Part shown: piece after piece, positions 1 through 6,747 of the stretch
Numbering within the stretch: the stretch's first letter is position 1
Layout of the letters: each line of letters starts with the position of its first letter
NCBI GenBank assembly: GCA_044356745.1
Contig: JBIKVP010000052.1
Location: 1-13,349, forward strand
From: JBIKVP01 sp044356745
Lineage (GTDB): Bacteria; Pseudomonadota; Alphaproteobacteria; Rhizobiales; Beijerinckiaceae
Direction: 5' to 3'
Length of the DNA: 13,349 nucleotides
Notes under the pieces: generated by a model
Seen by the model: the letters and a program-made list of their open reading frames with translations, nothing else
The model's database searches: none
Told to the model about the DNA's origin: nothing
Made by a program: the position numbers and the translations under genes

Positions 1-117
1 TTCGTGAAGGCCATCCTTGGCTTCCTGAATACCACTTTTCCGCAAAAAGCACGATTATGGGTTGACCGCCTATCCGATAACTTCAAAATACTTCAGACAC
101 CAACTCTTCAAATGTGA
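1..117 (+). CDS. IS630-family transposase, C-terminal fragment
   Basis: An open frame enters from the left edge and ends at TGA 115-117, giving 38 residues. They include a DNFKIL segment close to the end, which resembles the DNFRII-type ending of IS630-family transposases. The catalytic DDE residues lie upstream and cannot be seen, so whether the full protein is active is unknown. The same tail is encoded at the right edge on the other strand. Other DDE families are possible, because only the last residues are visible. Confidence 0.6.
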   Translation, partial: FVKAILGFLNTTFPQKARLWVDRLSDNFKILQTPTLQM

Positions 118-125
118 GGGGTATA
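1..125 (+). mobile_element. 3' end of an IS630-family insertion sequence (left copy)
   Basis: This is the terminal part of an insertion sequence whose remainder lies outside the window. It encodes the C-terminus of a transposase, followed by a stop and eight more bases ending in TATA. Bases 8-125 recur without mismatch, in inverted orientation, at 13232-13349. The two flanks diverge immediately after the shared TA, as expected for an element that duplicates a TA target. The family call rests on the transposase tail and this TA boundary. The insertion lies about 155 bases upstream of plsX, so it separates plsX from whatever normally precedes it. Confidence 0.72.
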
Positions 126-177
126 TGCAAGATTGATGGATCAAGTCCAATCATAACGCACTAATCACACGTGCTAC

Positions 178-205
178 TTGCTTATCATATGACTCCCTTT
201 AAAAT
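178..205 (+). promoter_or_regulatory. Candidate plsX promoter
   Basis: A TTGCTT hexamer (178-183) and a TAAAAT hexamer (200-205) are separated by 16 bases in the gap between the IS end and plsX. This is a reasonable sigma-70-like match. With the IS cutting off upstream transcription, some promoter in this gap or reading out of the IS must drive plsX. The predicted start would fall within the first arm of the hairpin at 206-246. Low confidence from pattern alone. Confidence 0.3.
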
Positions 206-256
206 GCCCTTGTGAAGGCCTTGTCTTATCTGTAAAGAGCAAGGGCTGTTTATTTT
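206..256 (+). terminator. Terminator-like hairpin upstream of plsX
   Basis: GCCCTTG (206-212) pairs perfectly with CAAGGGC (240-246) across a 27-base loop, and a T-rich tail (247-256) follows. It could be the rho-independent terminator of the gene that preceded plsX before the IS inserted, or a leader element of plsX. The long loop makes it weaker than a textbook terminator. Confidence 0.4.
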
Positions 257-280
257 AATGTCATAAAGGCGCGGGAGCTG

Positions 281-1336
281 ATGTCCGCTTTGCCCAGTTT
301 TTCTCAACATGTTATTGCACTTGATGCGATGGGGGGCGATCATGGCCCTGATGTCGTTGTGCCCGGTGCGCAGATTGCGCTTGATGCGATTGGGGCGTCG
401 CGTGTGCGTTTCATCTTCACAGGCGATCAGGCAAGAATTATTCCCCTGTTGCAAGCACGTCCTGAGCTTGAGCGTGTGAGTGAAGTGATTCACACAGACA
501 TTGCAGTGAGTATGCATGATAAGCCTAGTCAGGCTTTGCGCACAGGGCGGCGTGTTTCATCCATGTGGATGGCGATTGATGCTGTGAAACAAGGCAAGGC
601 ACATGTCGCTGTTTCCGCGGGGAACACAGGCGCATTGATGGCAATGTCAAAAGTATGCCTACGCACGATGGCTGATATTGAGCGCCCTGCGATTGCTGCG
701 ATATGGCCAACGCTTCGCGGGCGGAGCATTGTGCTTGATGTGGGCGCAACGATTGGTGCTGATGCTTCGCATTATGTCGATATGTCACTCATGGGTGCTG
801 CCATGGCGCGAATCGTATTGGGCGTGGATAAGCCTACAATTGGCCTACTTAATGTTGGGGTTGAAGAGATTAAAGGCGTTGAGGCCGTTAAAGAAGCTGC
901 GCGCGTGCTCAAAGAGGCCAATATTCCGCATTTATCCTATCACGGATTTGTGGAGGGGGATGACTTGGGCAAAGGGACTGTTGATGTTGTTGTGATAGAA
1001 GGTTTTGCGGGTAATATTGCGCTTAAAACCGCTGAAGGCACGGCAAAACAGATTGCGACTTATTTACGTGAAAGCATCAATAGTTCATGGCTAAGTAAAT
1101 TGGGATATGTGCTTGCGAGCAAAGCATTTGGTCAGCTCAAAGAGCGTATGGATCCGCGCAATGTCAACGGTGGTGTTTTTCTTGGGTTAGAAGGTGTTGT
1201 CATTAAAAGTCATGGCGGCACAGATGCAATAGGCTTTGCCAGCGCTATTAAATTGGCGCACGCAATGGCAGAACATGATCTTCTTGCGCGAATTCGTGAA
1301 ATGCTGGAGCAAACGCCTCAGCCCGAAGAGATTTAA
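281..1336 (+). CDS. plsX: Phosphate acyltransferase PlsX
   Basis: PlsX converts acyl-ACP and phosphate to acyl-phosphate, the acyl donor for PlsY in membrane phospholipid synthesis. It is a peripheral cytoplasmic enzyme. The 351-residue product has the family's N-terminal signature LDAMGGDHGPD (14-24), the MHDKPSQALR segment (78-87), SAGNTGALMA (112-121) and a glycine-rich EGFAGNIALK stretch (240-249), and its length is normal. The ATG at 281 has a GGGAG ribosome site a few bases upstream. About ten residues precede the conserved core, a little more than usual, so a slightly later start is possible. fabH follows after 12 bases, which indicates an operon. The IS630 copy at 1-125 lies where the upstream neighbour, often a DUF177 gene in this order, would be expected. 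Confidence 0.95.
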   Translation: MSALPSFSQHVIALDAMGGDHGPDVVVPGAQIALDAIGASRVRFIFTGDQARIIPLLQARPELERVSEVIHTDIAVSMHDKPSQALRTGRRVSSMWMAIDAVKQGKAHVAVSAGNTGALMAMSKVCLRTMADIERPAIAAIWPTLRGRSIVLDVGATIGADASHYVDMSLMGAAMARIVLGVDKPTIGLLNVGVEEIKGVEAVKEAARVLKEANIPHLSYHGFVEGDDLGKGTVDVVVIEGFAGNIALKTAEGTAKQIATYLRESINSSWLSKLGYVLASKAFGQLKERMDPRNVNGGVFLGLEGVVIKSHGGTDAIGFASAIKLAHAMAEHDLLARIREMLEQTPQPEEI

Positions 1337-1348
1337 GGACACCCCGCG

Positions 1349-2335
1349 ATGACGTTACCGAGCGTGAAAAGAGCGGTTGTGCGTGGGATTGGGTCTTATT
1401 TGCCTGAAAAAATTGTCACCAACGCTGATATAACACGCATTGTTGAAACGTCAGAAGAGTGGATTGTTGAGCGCACAGGTATCAAGCGTCGTCACATCGC
1501 CTCAGAGGGTGAGACCACATCAACACTTGGTATCAAAGCAGCGCAAGCAGCTTTAGCGCAAGCAGGATTAGAAGGGGCTGACATTGATCTCATCTTGGTT
1601 GCAACAGCAACCCCTGATTACACCTTTCCTGCAACGGCTGTTCAAATACAGGCGGCGCTCGGAAATACAAAAGGGGCAGCGTTTGATATTCATGCTGTGT
1701 GTTCAGGGTTCGTATTTGCGCTCACCACGGCGGATCAGTTTATAAAATCTGGTTTGTATCAACGGATTTTGGTGATCGGTGCTGAAACCTTTTCACGTAT
1801 TCTTGATTGGACAGATCGCACGACATGCGTGCTCTTTGGTGATGGTGCAGCCGCATTAGTATTAGAGACTCAAGAGGGCGATGGCACACTCAATGATCGC
1901 GGCGTTTTATTTACGCATTTGCGTTCTGATGGTCGTTATCGCGAAAAGCTTTATGTTGATGGTGGGCCTTCCCGTACAGATCATGTGGGACATTTACGGA
2001 TGGAGGGGCGCGAGGTTTTTCGTCATGCTGTTACCAATCTTGCAGAGACTATTGACGTTGCCCTTAAAACGACGGGCTTAACAGGAGCAGATATTGACTG
2101 GTTTGTGCCACACCAGGCCAATCGCCGTATTATCGAAGCAACGGCACATAAGCTTGGTATGTCGATGGATAAAGTGGTGATGACCGTACAGGATCATGGC
2201 AACACATCAGCAGCATCGATTCCCCTTGCGTTGGCACAGGGCGTGGCTGATCAACGTATTCAAAAGGGACAGCTAGTGTTGATTGAGGCGATGGGTGGCG
2301 GCTTTACATGGGGATCGGCATTGATCAGATGGTGA
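1349..2335 (+). CDS. fabH: 3-oxoacyl-ACP synthase III (FabH)
   Basis: FabH condenses acetyl-CoA with malonyl-ACP to start each round of type II fatty-acid synthesis in the cytoplasm. The product has 328 residues, the usual length. The catalytic triad is visible: Cys118 in HAVCSGF, His255 in PHQANRR and Asn285 in HGNTSAAS. The C-terminal glycine-rich MGGGFTWGS (315-323) is also typical. The ATG at 1349 follows an AAGGA ribosome site and starts 12 bases after the plsX stop, so the two genes are almost certainly co-transcribed. The pairing makes sense because both draw on the acyl-ACP pool. A short inverted repeat spans the stop codon (2329-2347). Confidence 0.96.
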   Translation: MTLPSVKRAVVRGIGSYLPEKIVTNADITRIVETSEEWIVERTGIKRRHIASEGETTSTLGIKAAQAALAQAGLEGADIDLILVATATPDYTFPATAVQIQAALGNTKGAAFDIHAVCSGFVFALTTADQFIKSGLYQRILVIGAETFSRILDWTDRTTCVLFGDGAAALVLETQEGDGTLNDRGVLFTHLRSDGRYREKLYVDGGPSRTDHVGHLRMEGREVFRHAVTNLAETIDVALKTTGLTGADIDWFVPHQANRRIIEATAHKLGMSMDKVVMTVQDHGNTSAASIPLALAQGVADQRIQKGQLVLIEAMGGGFTWGSALIRW

Positions 2336-2347
2336 AAAACTCACCAT
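2329..2347 (+). terminator. Weak hairpin over the fabH stop codon
   Basis: ATGGTGA (2329-2335) and TCACCAT (2341-2347) form a perfect 7-bp stem with a 5-base loop, and the first arm contains the fabH TGA stop. The following bases are AT-rich but lack a T run, so it may act as an mRNA 3'-end stabiliser or a weak terminator. The 169-base gap to ihfA leaves room for a separate promoter. Confidence 0.35.
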
Positions 2348-2396
2348 ATTTATAAAACATGGCTTTTAACGGCGTGCAAACGTCTGTTAATCTGTG

Positions 2397-2469
2397 TTGA
2401 CGATTGACCTGATGCGTCTTAAGGGTTAGCGATTATTAACGGGTGGTGTTTTCTCACAAAATAGTGAGA
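2397..2469 (+). promoter_or_regulatory. Candidate ihfA leader: -35-like elements and hairpin
   Basis: Two overlapping TTGAC elements (TTGACG from 2397, TTGACC just after) resemble alphaproteobacterial -35 boxes, but no good -10 sits at the right distance. Further down, TCTCAC (2452-2457) and GTGAGA (2464-2469) form a 6-bp stem with a 6-base loop in the presumed leader. The 169-base gap after fabH fits independent expression of ihfA, in addition to read-through from plsX-fabH. Confidence 0.25.
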
Positions 2470-2504
2470 GCATATTGTTTAGGCTGCGTTTGATGGGGGA
2501 TATC

Positions 2505-2867
2505 ATGACTGGCAGCAATCAAAAATTAGTGGCAAGTGCTGCTGTAGAGAATGATACAAGTCGCACGGTGACACGTGCTGATCTTGCTGAAGCAGTTTAT
2601 CAGCGGGTTGGGCTTTCGCGTACAGAGTCTGCAGCATTAGTTGAAGCCGTACTTGATGAAATTTGCGATACGCTTGAAAAAGGAGAGACAGTCAAACTGT
2701 CTTCGTTTGGATCATTTGTTGTACGCAGCAAAGGCGCTCGCGTTGGGCGCAACCCTAAAACAGGCGTTGAAGTTCCGATTGAGCCGCGTCGTGTCATGGT
2801 GTTTAAGCCATCAAATGTTCTCAAAGCGCGGATCAATGGTCTGCATGTTGATGATGAGGCCGAATAA
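2505..2867 (+). CDS. ihfA: Integration host factor subunit alpha
   Basis: IHF-alpha pairs with IHF-beta to bend DNA sharply at specific sites, and takes part in transcription, replication and recombination. The 120-residue product from ATG 2505 contains a full HU/IHF fold: helices at about 24-58, the KLSSFGSF strand (64-71) and the DNA-intercalating arm with GRNPKTG (81-87). It ends in an acidic tail. I chose ATG 2505 because a GGGGA ribosome site lies four bases upstream. An upstream ATG (2493) or TTG (2475) would add only a short, non-conserved N-terminus. Even so, about 20 residues precede the conserved core, a longer N-terminus than in enterobacterial IhfA. The TAA stop overlaps the next ATG by one base, so translation is coupled to the MerR gene. 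HU is the main alternative, but position and partner gene favour IHF-alpha. Confidence 0.92.
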   Translation: MTGSNQKLVASAAVENDTSRTVTRADLAEAVYQRVGLSRTESAALVEAVLDEICDTLEKGETVKLSSFGSFVVRSKGARVGRNPKTGVEVPIEPRRVMVFKPSNVLKARINGLHVDDEAE

Positions 2868-3565
2868 TGGCGACACGTATTGAGCCGTCACTTCAGGACG
2901 TTGCAAAAGCTGATGCATCTAAATCCGTGGATGCTTTCCGTACGATTAGCGAAGTTGCGGAAGATCTTGATATTCCACAACATGTTTTGCGTTTTTGGGA
3001 AACACGTTTTTCTCAAATTAAACCATTAAAGCGTGGTGGCGGGCGACGTTATTATCGTCCTGATGATGTTGAGCTTCTTAAAAGCATTCGCCATTTATTG
3101 TATAGCGAAGGTTATACCATTAAAGGCGTTCAGCGTATTCTTAAAGAAGAAGGCGTAAAAGCTGTTCAACAGATGTCTCGCCGTCTTCAAGCGGGGCAGG
3201 GACGTGCGCAACAGGCTGTGCCGTCTTCAGAGCATGTCACTGATGCATTTGAAGATGATGATAGCATTGAAATACATAATGCGTGTGATCATGCACCCAT
3301 GATTTCGTCAAGCCAAAATCATGAACAAGTACAATTAGATGATGATCATGAATATGATACGCATCTATCGACATCAGTTAGAGACATGTCTCATGACGTG
3401 CACTCAATTAAGGTGTCATCAAATATTGCAATGAATTTAACGCCATTGGAGCGGATGCAACTTAAAGATGCTTATGATGAGCTTGCCGAATGCCGCAGAA
3501 TGCTCGCAGGGTTCTTTGAGCGTACACGGCATATGTCGGAACACATTGAGCGCAGTGTCGCATAA
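2867..3565 (+). CDS. MerR-family transcriptional regulator
   Basis: This is a DNA-binding regulator with an N-terminal MerR winged helix-turn-helix: FRTISEVAEDLDIPQHVLRFWE (24-45, shown as FRTISEVAED and LDIPQHVLRFWE together), then the wing with GGGRRYYRPDDVELL (57-71) and further helices to about residue 103. Residues 122-185 form a low-complexity linker rich in Asp, Glu and His. A helical C-terminal segment (about 192-229) may dimerise. It lacks the metal-binding cysteine pattern of classic MerR sensors; one cysteine lies in the linker (C140) and one in the C-terminal helix (C209). The start codon overlaps the ihfA stop (TAATG). MerR-type genes next to ihfA are common in alphaproteobacteria, but I know of no established target. 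Confidence 0.9.
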   Translation: MATRIEPSLQDVAKADASKSVDAFRTISEVAEDLDIPQHVLRFWETRFSQIKPLKRGGGRRYYRPDDVELLKSIRHLLYSEGYTIKGVQRILKEEGVKAVQQMSRRLQAGQGRAQQAVPSSEHVTDAFEDDDSIEIHNACDHAPMISSSQNHEQVQLDDDHEYDTHLSTSVRDMSHDVHSIKVSSNIAMNLTPLERMQLKDAYDELAECRRMLAGFFERTRHMSEHIERSVA

Positions 3566-3616
3566 TTAAAAATCCGCAAGGACTTACCTTTCTCATTGCA
3601 CATCGTAAAATGAGTC

Positions 3617-3642
3617 ATTACAAGCATTTGAAAGCTTGTAAT
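3617..3642 (+). promoter_or_regulatory. Perfect 9-bp hairpin before tRNA-Pro
   Basis: ATTACAAGC (3617-3625) pairs exactly with GCTTGTAAT (3634-3642) around an 8-base loop. It ends nine bases before the tRNA 5' end. It may end the merR transcript, although no T run follows, or act as an RNA-processing signal if the tRNA is co-transcribed. A weak promoter-like pair (TTGCAC ending about 3602, TACAAG at 3619-3624) overlaps the first arm. Confidence 0.4.
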
Positions 3643-3651
3643 AAGTTTCGT

Positions 3652-3729
3652 CGGAGTGTGGCGCAGCCCGGTTAGCGCACTAGTCTGGGGGACTAGGGGT
3701 CGTGGGTTCAAATCCCGCCACTCCGACCA
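3652..3729 (+). tRNA. tRNA-Pro (anticodon GGG)
   Basis: A complete cloverleaf can be folded by hand. The acceptor stem CGGAGTG pairs with CACTCCG (3652-3658 with 3719-3725). The D arm has GCGC/GCGC. The anticodon stem is CTAGT/ACTAG around loop CTGGGGG, with anticodon GGG at 3687-3689. The T arm is GTGGG/CCCGC with loop TTCAAAT. The discriminator A (3726) is followed by an encoded CCA (3727-3729). It reads the proline codon CCC and closes the plsX-fabH-ihfA-merR cluster. I see no second copy of its 3' end in the window, so there is no sign of an island integrated at this tRNA. Confidence 0.95.
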
Positions 3730-3926
3730 TAAGCATATGATTTTATTGATGAAATTCTTATGCGATTTTGTTATTTTCGACAATCTGCGACTGATCTGCG
3801 ACTCATACTTGTTCTTGCTATGTTCAGATGGATTCAGGCGAGTAAGTGTATGATGTTTGGTTATTGGTTTGGTGGCATATCAAATCTAACAAGTGAACGT
3901 AATCAAATTGAAATGACCCATTAAAA
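3730..3926. other. AT-rich spacer after tRNA-Pro
   Basis: I find no convincing gene here. CATAAG (3728-3733, overlapping the CCA end) can pair with CTTATG (3757-3762), and a T-rich stretch follows, so this may be the tRNA terminator. An 11-base near-tandem repeat, atctgcgact plus g or c, lies at 3783-3804. Confidence 0.4.
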
Positions 3927-3954
3927 AACCCTCACAAAATAATTTGCGAGGGTT
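3923..3954 (-). terminator. Strong rho-independent terminator (minus strand)
   Basis: AACCCTC (3927-3933) pairs with GAGGGTT (3948-3954). Inside this stem, CAAA and TTTG extend the pairing after one mismatch, leaving an ATAA loop. On the minus strand the stem is followed by a run of six T (complement of 3923-3928), which is a textbook terminator. On the plus strand the tail is only weakly T-rich. It lies six bases downstream of the reading frame that ends at 3960, so it most likely serves a minus-strand gene there. Confidence 0.75.
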
Positions 3955-3959
3955 ATGTA

Positions 3960-4149
3960 TCATTCAGCTTCTGCTGTTGTTTCGATTGTCGTCGGTATCG
4001 CGTGGTATGAAATAACTTCATCCAGCACCTCACCGAGCGAGATCAGGCATAAGAACAGACACAACCTGTGAGTCTGTGAAGGTTACATCGGGTTTCCAGA
4101 TGTAGGTATGGCCAAAGCCAAGTGTTGATAAAATGAATGAGAGTAACAT
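3960..4149 (-). pseudogene. Small minus-strand gene, apparently frameshifted
   Basis: I do not recognise the product. Reading down from ATG 4149-4147 gives 39 residues beginning MLLSFILSTLGFGHTY, with a hydrophobic start, ending at TGA 4032-4030. The other forward frame continues past that stop and encodes an acidic tail containing LGEVLDEVISYHAI, ending at TGA 3962-3960, six bases before the strong terminator. A single shift near 4035-4045 would join the halves into one protein of about 62 residues. This fits either a broken small gene or a programmed shift. Without homologues, chance open frames cannot be excluded. The AAGG upstream of the ATG is about 12 bases away, a poor ribosome site. 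Confidence 0.35.
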
Positions 4150-4301
4150 GATGTTTGACCTTATGGATGCAGCACCGTGATTGATACCGCACTCTGTTAT
4201 GCCATGACAATTATGTCTAATCTCTGTCTATGTCATGTTGTCATATCATAAGTGAGTTGCGTAAATTGCATTAACGCTTATTCTGGCCAAGCGGATTGTG
4301 A
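4150..4301. other. Intergenic stretch without a recognisable gene
   Basis: This AT-rich DNA lies between the broken small gene and the IS1595 remnant. It holds short scattered ATGACA/TGTCAT inverted copies but no coherent reading frame, RNA gene or clear promoter. Confidence 0.5.
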
Positions 4302-4980
4302 GTCTGTCCTAGATAACGCTTATCAGTGTTATGTTGGATTGCATGAAGAAGAGCCGATTAAGCTGGCATAAGCAGGAGCGATTGATTGAGTATTTTGTGA
4401 GTGGCTCGTTCTGCGTGTTTGGTTGATGTGAACAAAACGACTGCGGCGTATTATTTTCATCGTCTGCGTGAGCTTGTCGCTGACCAGACTGAGCAGGAAA
4501 CTTTTGAGGCTTTTGGCGGCGAGATTGAAGTTGATGAGTCGTATCCACGGATCAAGTCCTAGGACAAGCTTTGGCGGCACGCGCAAGTGTAAGCGGGGAA
4601 GTGGAGCTGCGGGTAAAGTCCCTGTTTTGGCCTGTTAAAGCGCGGTGGGCGGGTGTATACGCAGATCTTTATGCTTCCAGTAAAACGTTAATGCCCATTA
4701 TTGAACGCAAAGTGGTTCCGGATAGCATTGTCTACTCGGATTGCTGGCGCAGTTAAAATGTGCTCGATGTGAGCGAAGCAGAAACTTTTGGAACCAAGTC
4801 AAGCGTCGCCTGCGCAAACTTAATGGTGTTCCCAGAGAACATTTTGCGCTATTTTTGAAGGAGTGCGACCCGAAGGGCAGCGAAGCAAAGGGCATTTTAA
4901 CTACCTTGACCCAAAAGCACAATTTAAACAACTCAAACAATGGGTTAAACAAAATCTAAACTAGTTATCTAGGGTAGCCC
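4302..4980 (+). mobile_element. Degenerate IS1595-family element
   Basis: The element is bounded by imperfect inverted repeats: GTCTGTCCTAGATAAC at 4302-4317, and a right end (4964-4980) whose complement reads GGGCTACCCTAGATAAC. The two share CCTAGATAAC. About 680 bp remain, near the size of small IS1595-family members. The transposase inside is broken, and no 8-bp target duplication can be seen, so the copy is old. It lies between the ihfA-merR-tRNA cluster and the convergent carbamoyltransferase gene. Confidence 0.7.
4343..4964 (+). pseudogene. IS1595-family transposase remnant
   Basis: Four pieces in shifting frames read as one transposase. Piece one is MKKSRLSWHKQERLIEYF from 4343. Piece two, from 4401, contains YYFHRLRELVADQ and GEIEVDESY, with a catalytic-type acidic residue. 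Piece three contains FGGTRKCKRGSGAAGK (4570-4617). Piece four, in the next frame, contains LMPIIERKVVPDSIVYSDCW (about 4690-4748). A Tyr codon has become TAA just after DCWRS (4754-4756). The tail NFWNQVKRRLRKLNGVPREH follows an internal deletion, and the last residues QLKQWVKQNLN end at TAG 4962-4964. Segments of 25 and 26 nt appear to be inserted after DESY and after KEC. The protein cannot be made. Confidence 0.8.
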
Positions 4981-5000
4981 ATATTACTACTGAACATACT

Positions 5001-6746
5001 TCAAGTAGCTTCTTTCACCAGAAGCCAGTCTTCAATTACCAGAGCGTCAAGGCCACAGGTGTAGAACATTAAAAGCGCATCTTCAGTTGTATGTAAAATT
5101 GGTTTGCCCATCACATTAAAACTTGTGTTTAGCAGCACAGGTACACCTGCCATGTCTTTAAATGCTTTGAGAAGCGCGGCGTAACGCGGGTTGCGCTCTG
5201 GTGTCACACATTGCAAACGCCCTGTATTATCTTCATGAACAACGGCGGGAACCAGCGCACGCTTGTCTTCGCGCCAGCGCAATGTGCGCTCCATGTAAGG
5301 GCTATCTTGAAAATCCTCAAACCAATCGGGCGCGTCTTCAGCCAGAATTGACGGCGCAAACGGTCGAAAAGCTTCTCGGTATTTCACTTTTGCATTGAGA
5401 ATAGCTTTGGCATCATGCGGACGCGGATCCGCTAAAATTGAGCGATTACCTAACGAGCGTGGGCCAAATTCCGCGCGTCCTTGTACCCATCCAACCAGTT
5501 TTCCTTGCGTTAGCAAACGCGCCGTATCTTCAATGATTGTATGAGGGCGATGTGATAAACGCTTTTCCCAACGCTGCATACGCTCTAAGGGTTCAGTGTA
5601 TATTGATGATCCAAGATAAGGCGTGAGAATGTCAGGCGACCGCTTCCACTCAGGATGATCCTCTTGAAAGCTCAACCATGCCGCACCAATAGCGTTGCCA
5701 TCATCGGCAGGGGCAGAAGGCACATGAAGGCTATTAAAGCGTGTGCGACTTATAATTTTGCCATTAAAGGATGAATTGAGAGCGCATCCCCCGCTCAGGA
5801 TAAGATGGTTTGATGAGACACGCGCTTCAGCTTCTTTGAGAAGCACATCCATCATCTCTTCAAAAATGATTTGTCCTGAACGGGCAAGATCAGCCCAGCC
5901 GTTTTCAAATGCATCATCAGGGCGGCGGGTAATAATCGCGTCACATGTGCGGCTTACGGTATCCTGATCGGCAAACGTAAGTTTTCTATCGCGAATGGTA
6001 TAAAGCTGACGTAAAAGGGTGAGCAGTTCATTGTCAGGCTGGCCATAAGGCGCCAGACCCATGATCTTCCATTCTTCGCCGCGTGTTTGATCAAAGCCGG
6101 CAAGATCTGTCACCAGTCCGAAATAAAACCCAATAGATTCACGGCCACGATGCCGTTTTATCTCTGTGAGTTGTCCATCACGATAAGCATAAAGTGCTGA
6201 TGCTCCCGTTTCACCCATACCATCAACGATCAGACACGCTGCCTCTTCAAAAGGAGAGCTTAAACACGCGTAAGCCGCATGGGAGAGATGATGTGGATAG
6301 CGGCGTAAACCGATAAGGCTCTTATCGCGCCCCAAACGATCAAGCGCGAGAAGCGTACCTAAACCCGCCCGCTGCTGTGCATGATGAAGCGAAGCAATCA
6401 ATGCGCGTTCAGCACGTTCTGGCACAAGTGAGCGATTAAGATCCGTTGAAACTTTCAGCAGCTTTTCAAGCTCAAATACGCCGCTTTTTGCACTTTGATT
6501 GAGAAATCCTGTAAATACATCGCTCCATGTTGTCGCGATAACGATTTCAGCATCAGGGGGGATATAGCGCTTGATCACACTTTCCATGTAAAGCGCTGGA
6601 TCGGGTTCACAATTAGGAGCGCGTTTGTATTGTAAAAAACGCTCAGTGGCTTCGGCAAAAATTACGTTGCCTGAAGGATCAATCACCGCAATTGCTGGAT
6701 CATGAAATGTCGTTGCAAGGCCAAGCGTATACCGTGGTCTATTCAT
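5001..6746 (-). CDS. Carbamoyltransferase, NodU/CmcH family
   Basis: Enzymes of this family transfer a carbamoyl group from carbamoyl phosphate, via carbamoyl-adenylate, to a hydroxyl of a sugar or other metabolite; NodU (Nod factor) and CmcH (cephamycin) are known members. The 581-residue product is of normal length. The N-terminal TsaD/Kae1-like domain shows the metal-binding PHHLSHAAYA (151-160), VDGMGETGAS (174-183) and LSGGCALN (317-324). The C-terminal domain shows GWVQGRAEFGPRSLGNRS (419-436), KYREAFRPFAPS (455-466) and LLNTSFNVMGKPI (538-550). I chose ATG 6746, one base after the stop of the upstream membrane-protein gene and just before the conserved TLGLATTFHD; the open frame reaches 6839 but only overlaps that gene. 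The substrate is unknown. The partner gene suggests an envelope or exported product. Confidence 0.92.
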   Translation of the reverse strand: MNRPRYTLGLATTFHDPAIAVIDPSGNVIFAEATERFLQYKRAPNCEPDPALYMESVIKRYIPPDAEIVIATTWSDVFTGFLNQSAKSGVFELEKLLKVSTDLNRSLVPERAERALIASLHHAQQRAGLGTLLALDRLGRDKSLIGLRRYPHHLSHAAYACLSSPFEEAACLIVDGMGETGASALYAYRDGQLTEIKRHRGRESIGFYFGLVTDLAGFDQTRGEEWKIMGLAPYGQPDNELLTLLRQLYTIRDRKLTFADQDTVSRTCDAIITRRPDDAFENGWADLARSGQIIFEEMMDVLLKEAEARVSSNHLILSGGCALNSSFNGKIISRTRFNSLHVPSAPADDGNAIGAAWLSFQEDHPEWKRSPDILTPYLGSSIYTEPLERMQRWEKRLSHRPHTIIEDTARLLTQGKLVGWVQGRAEFGPRSLGNRSILADPRPHDAKAILNAKVKYREAFRPFAPSILAEDAPDWFEDFQDSPYMERTLRWREDKRALVPAVVHEDNTGRLQCVTPERNPRYAALLKAFKDMAGVPVLLNTSFNVMGKPILHTTEDALLMFYTCGLDALVIEDWLLVKEAT

Positions 6747-6747
6747 C

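Noticed and set aside
185..517. 110-residue minus-strand open frame over the plsX start
   Set aside because: It lies antisense to the conserved N-terminus of plsX and shows no motif; shadow frame.
2394..2445. CtrA-like TTAA boxes upstream of ihfA
   Set aside because: No pair has the required 7-base spacing with both halves intact; the best has mismatches in the second half.
2515..2530. IHF-binding consensus near the ihfA start (AATCAA followed by AT-rich bases)
   Set aside because: The TTR half of the consensus does not match, and the site lies inside the coding region.
3783..3804. Short tandem repeat as the start of a CRISPR array or minisatellite
   Set aside because: There are only two 11-base units with one mismatch and no further copies or spacers.
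3652..4980. Genomic island integrated at tRNA-Pro
   Set aside because: No integrase gene and no second copy of the tRNA 3' end are present; only an old IS remnant and a small broken frame follow.
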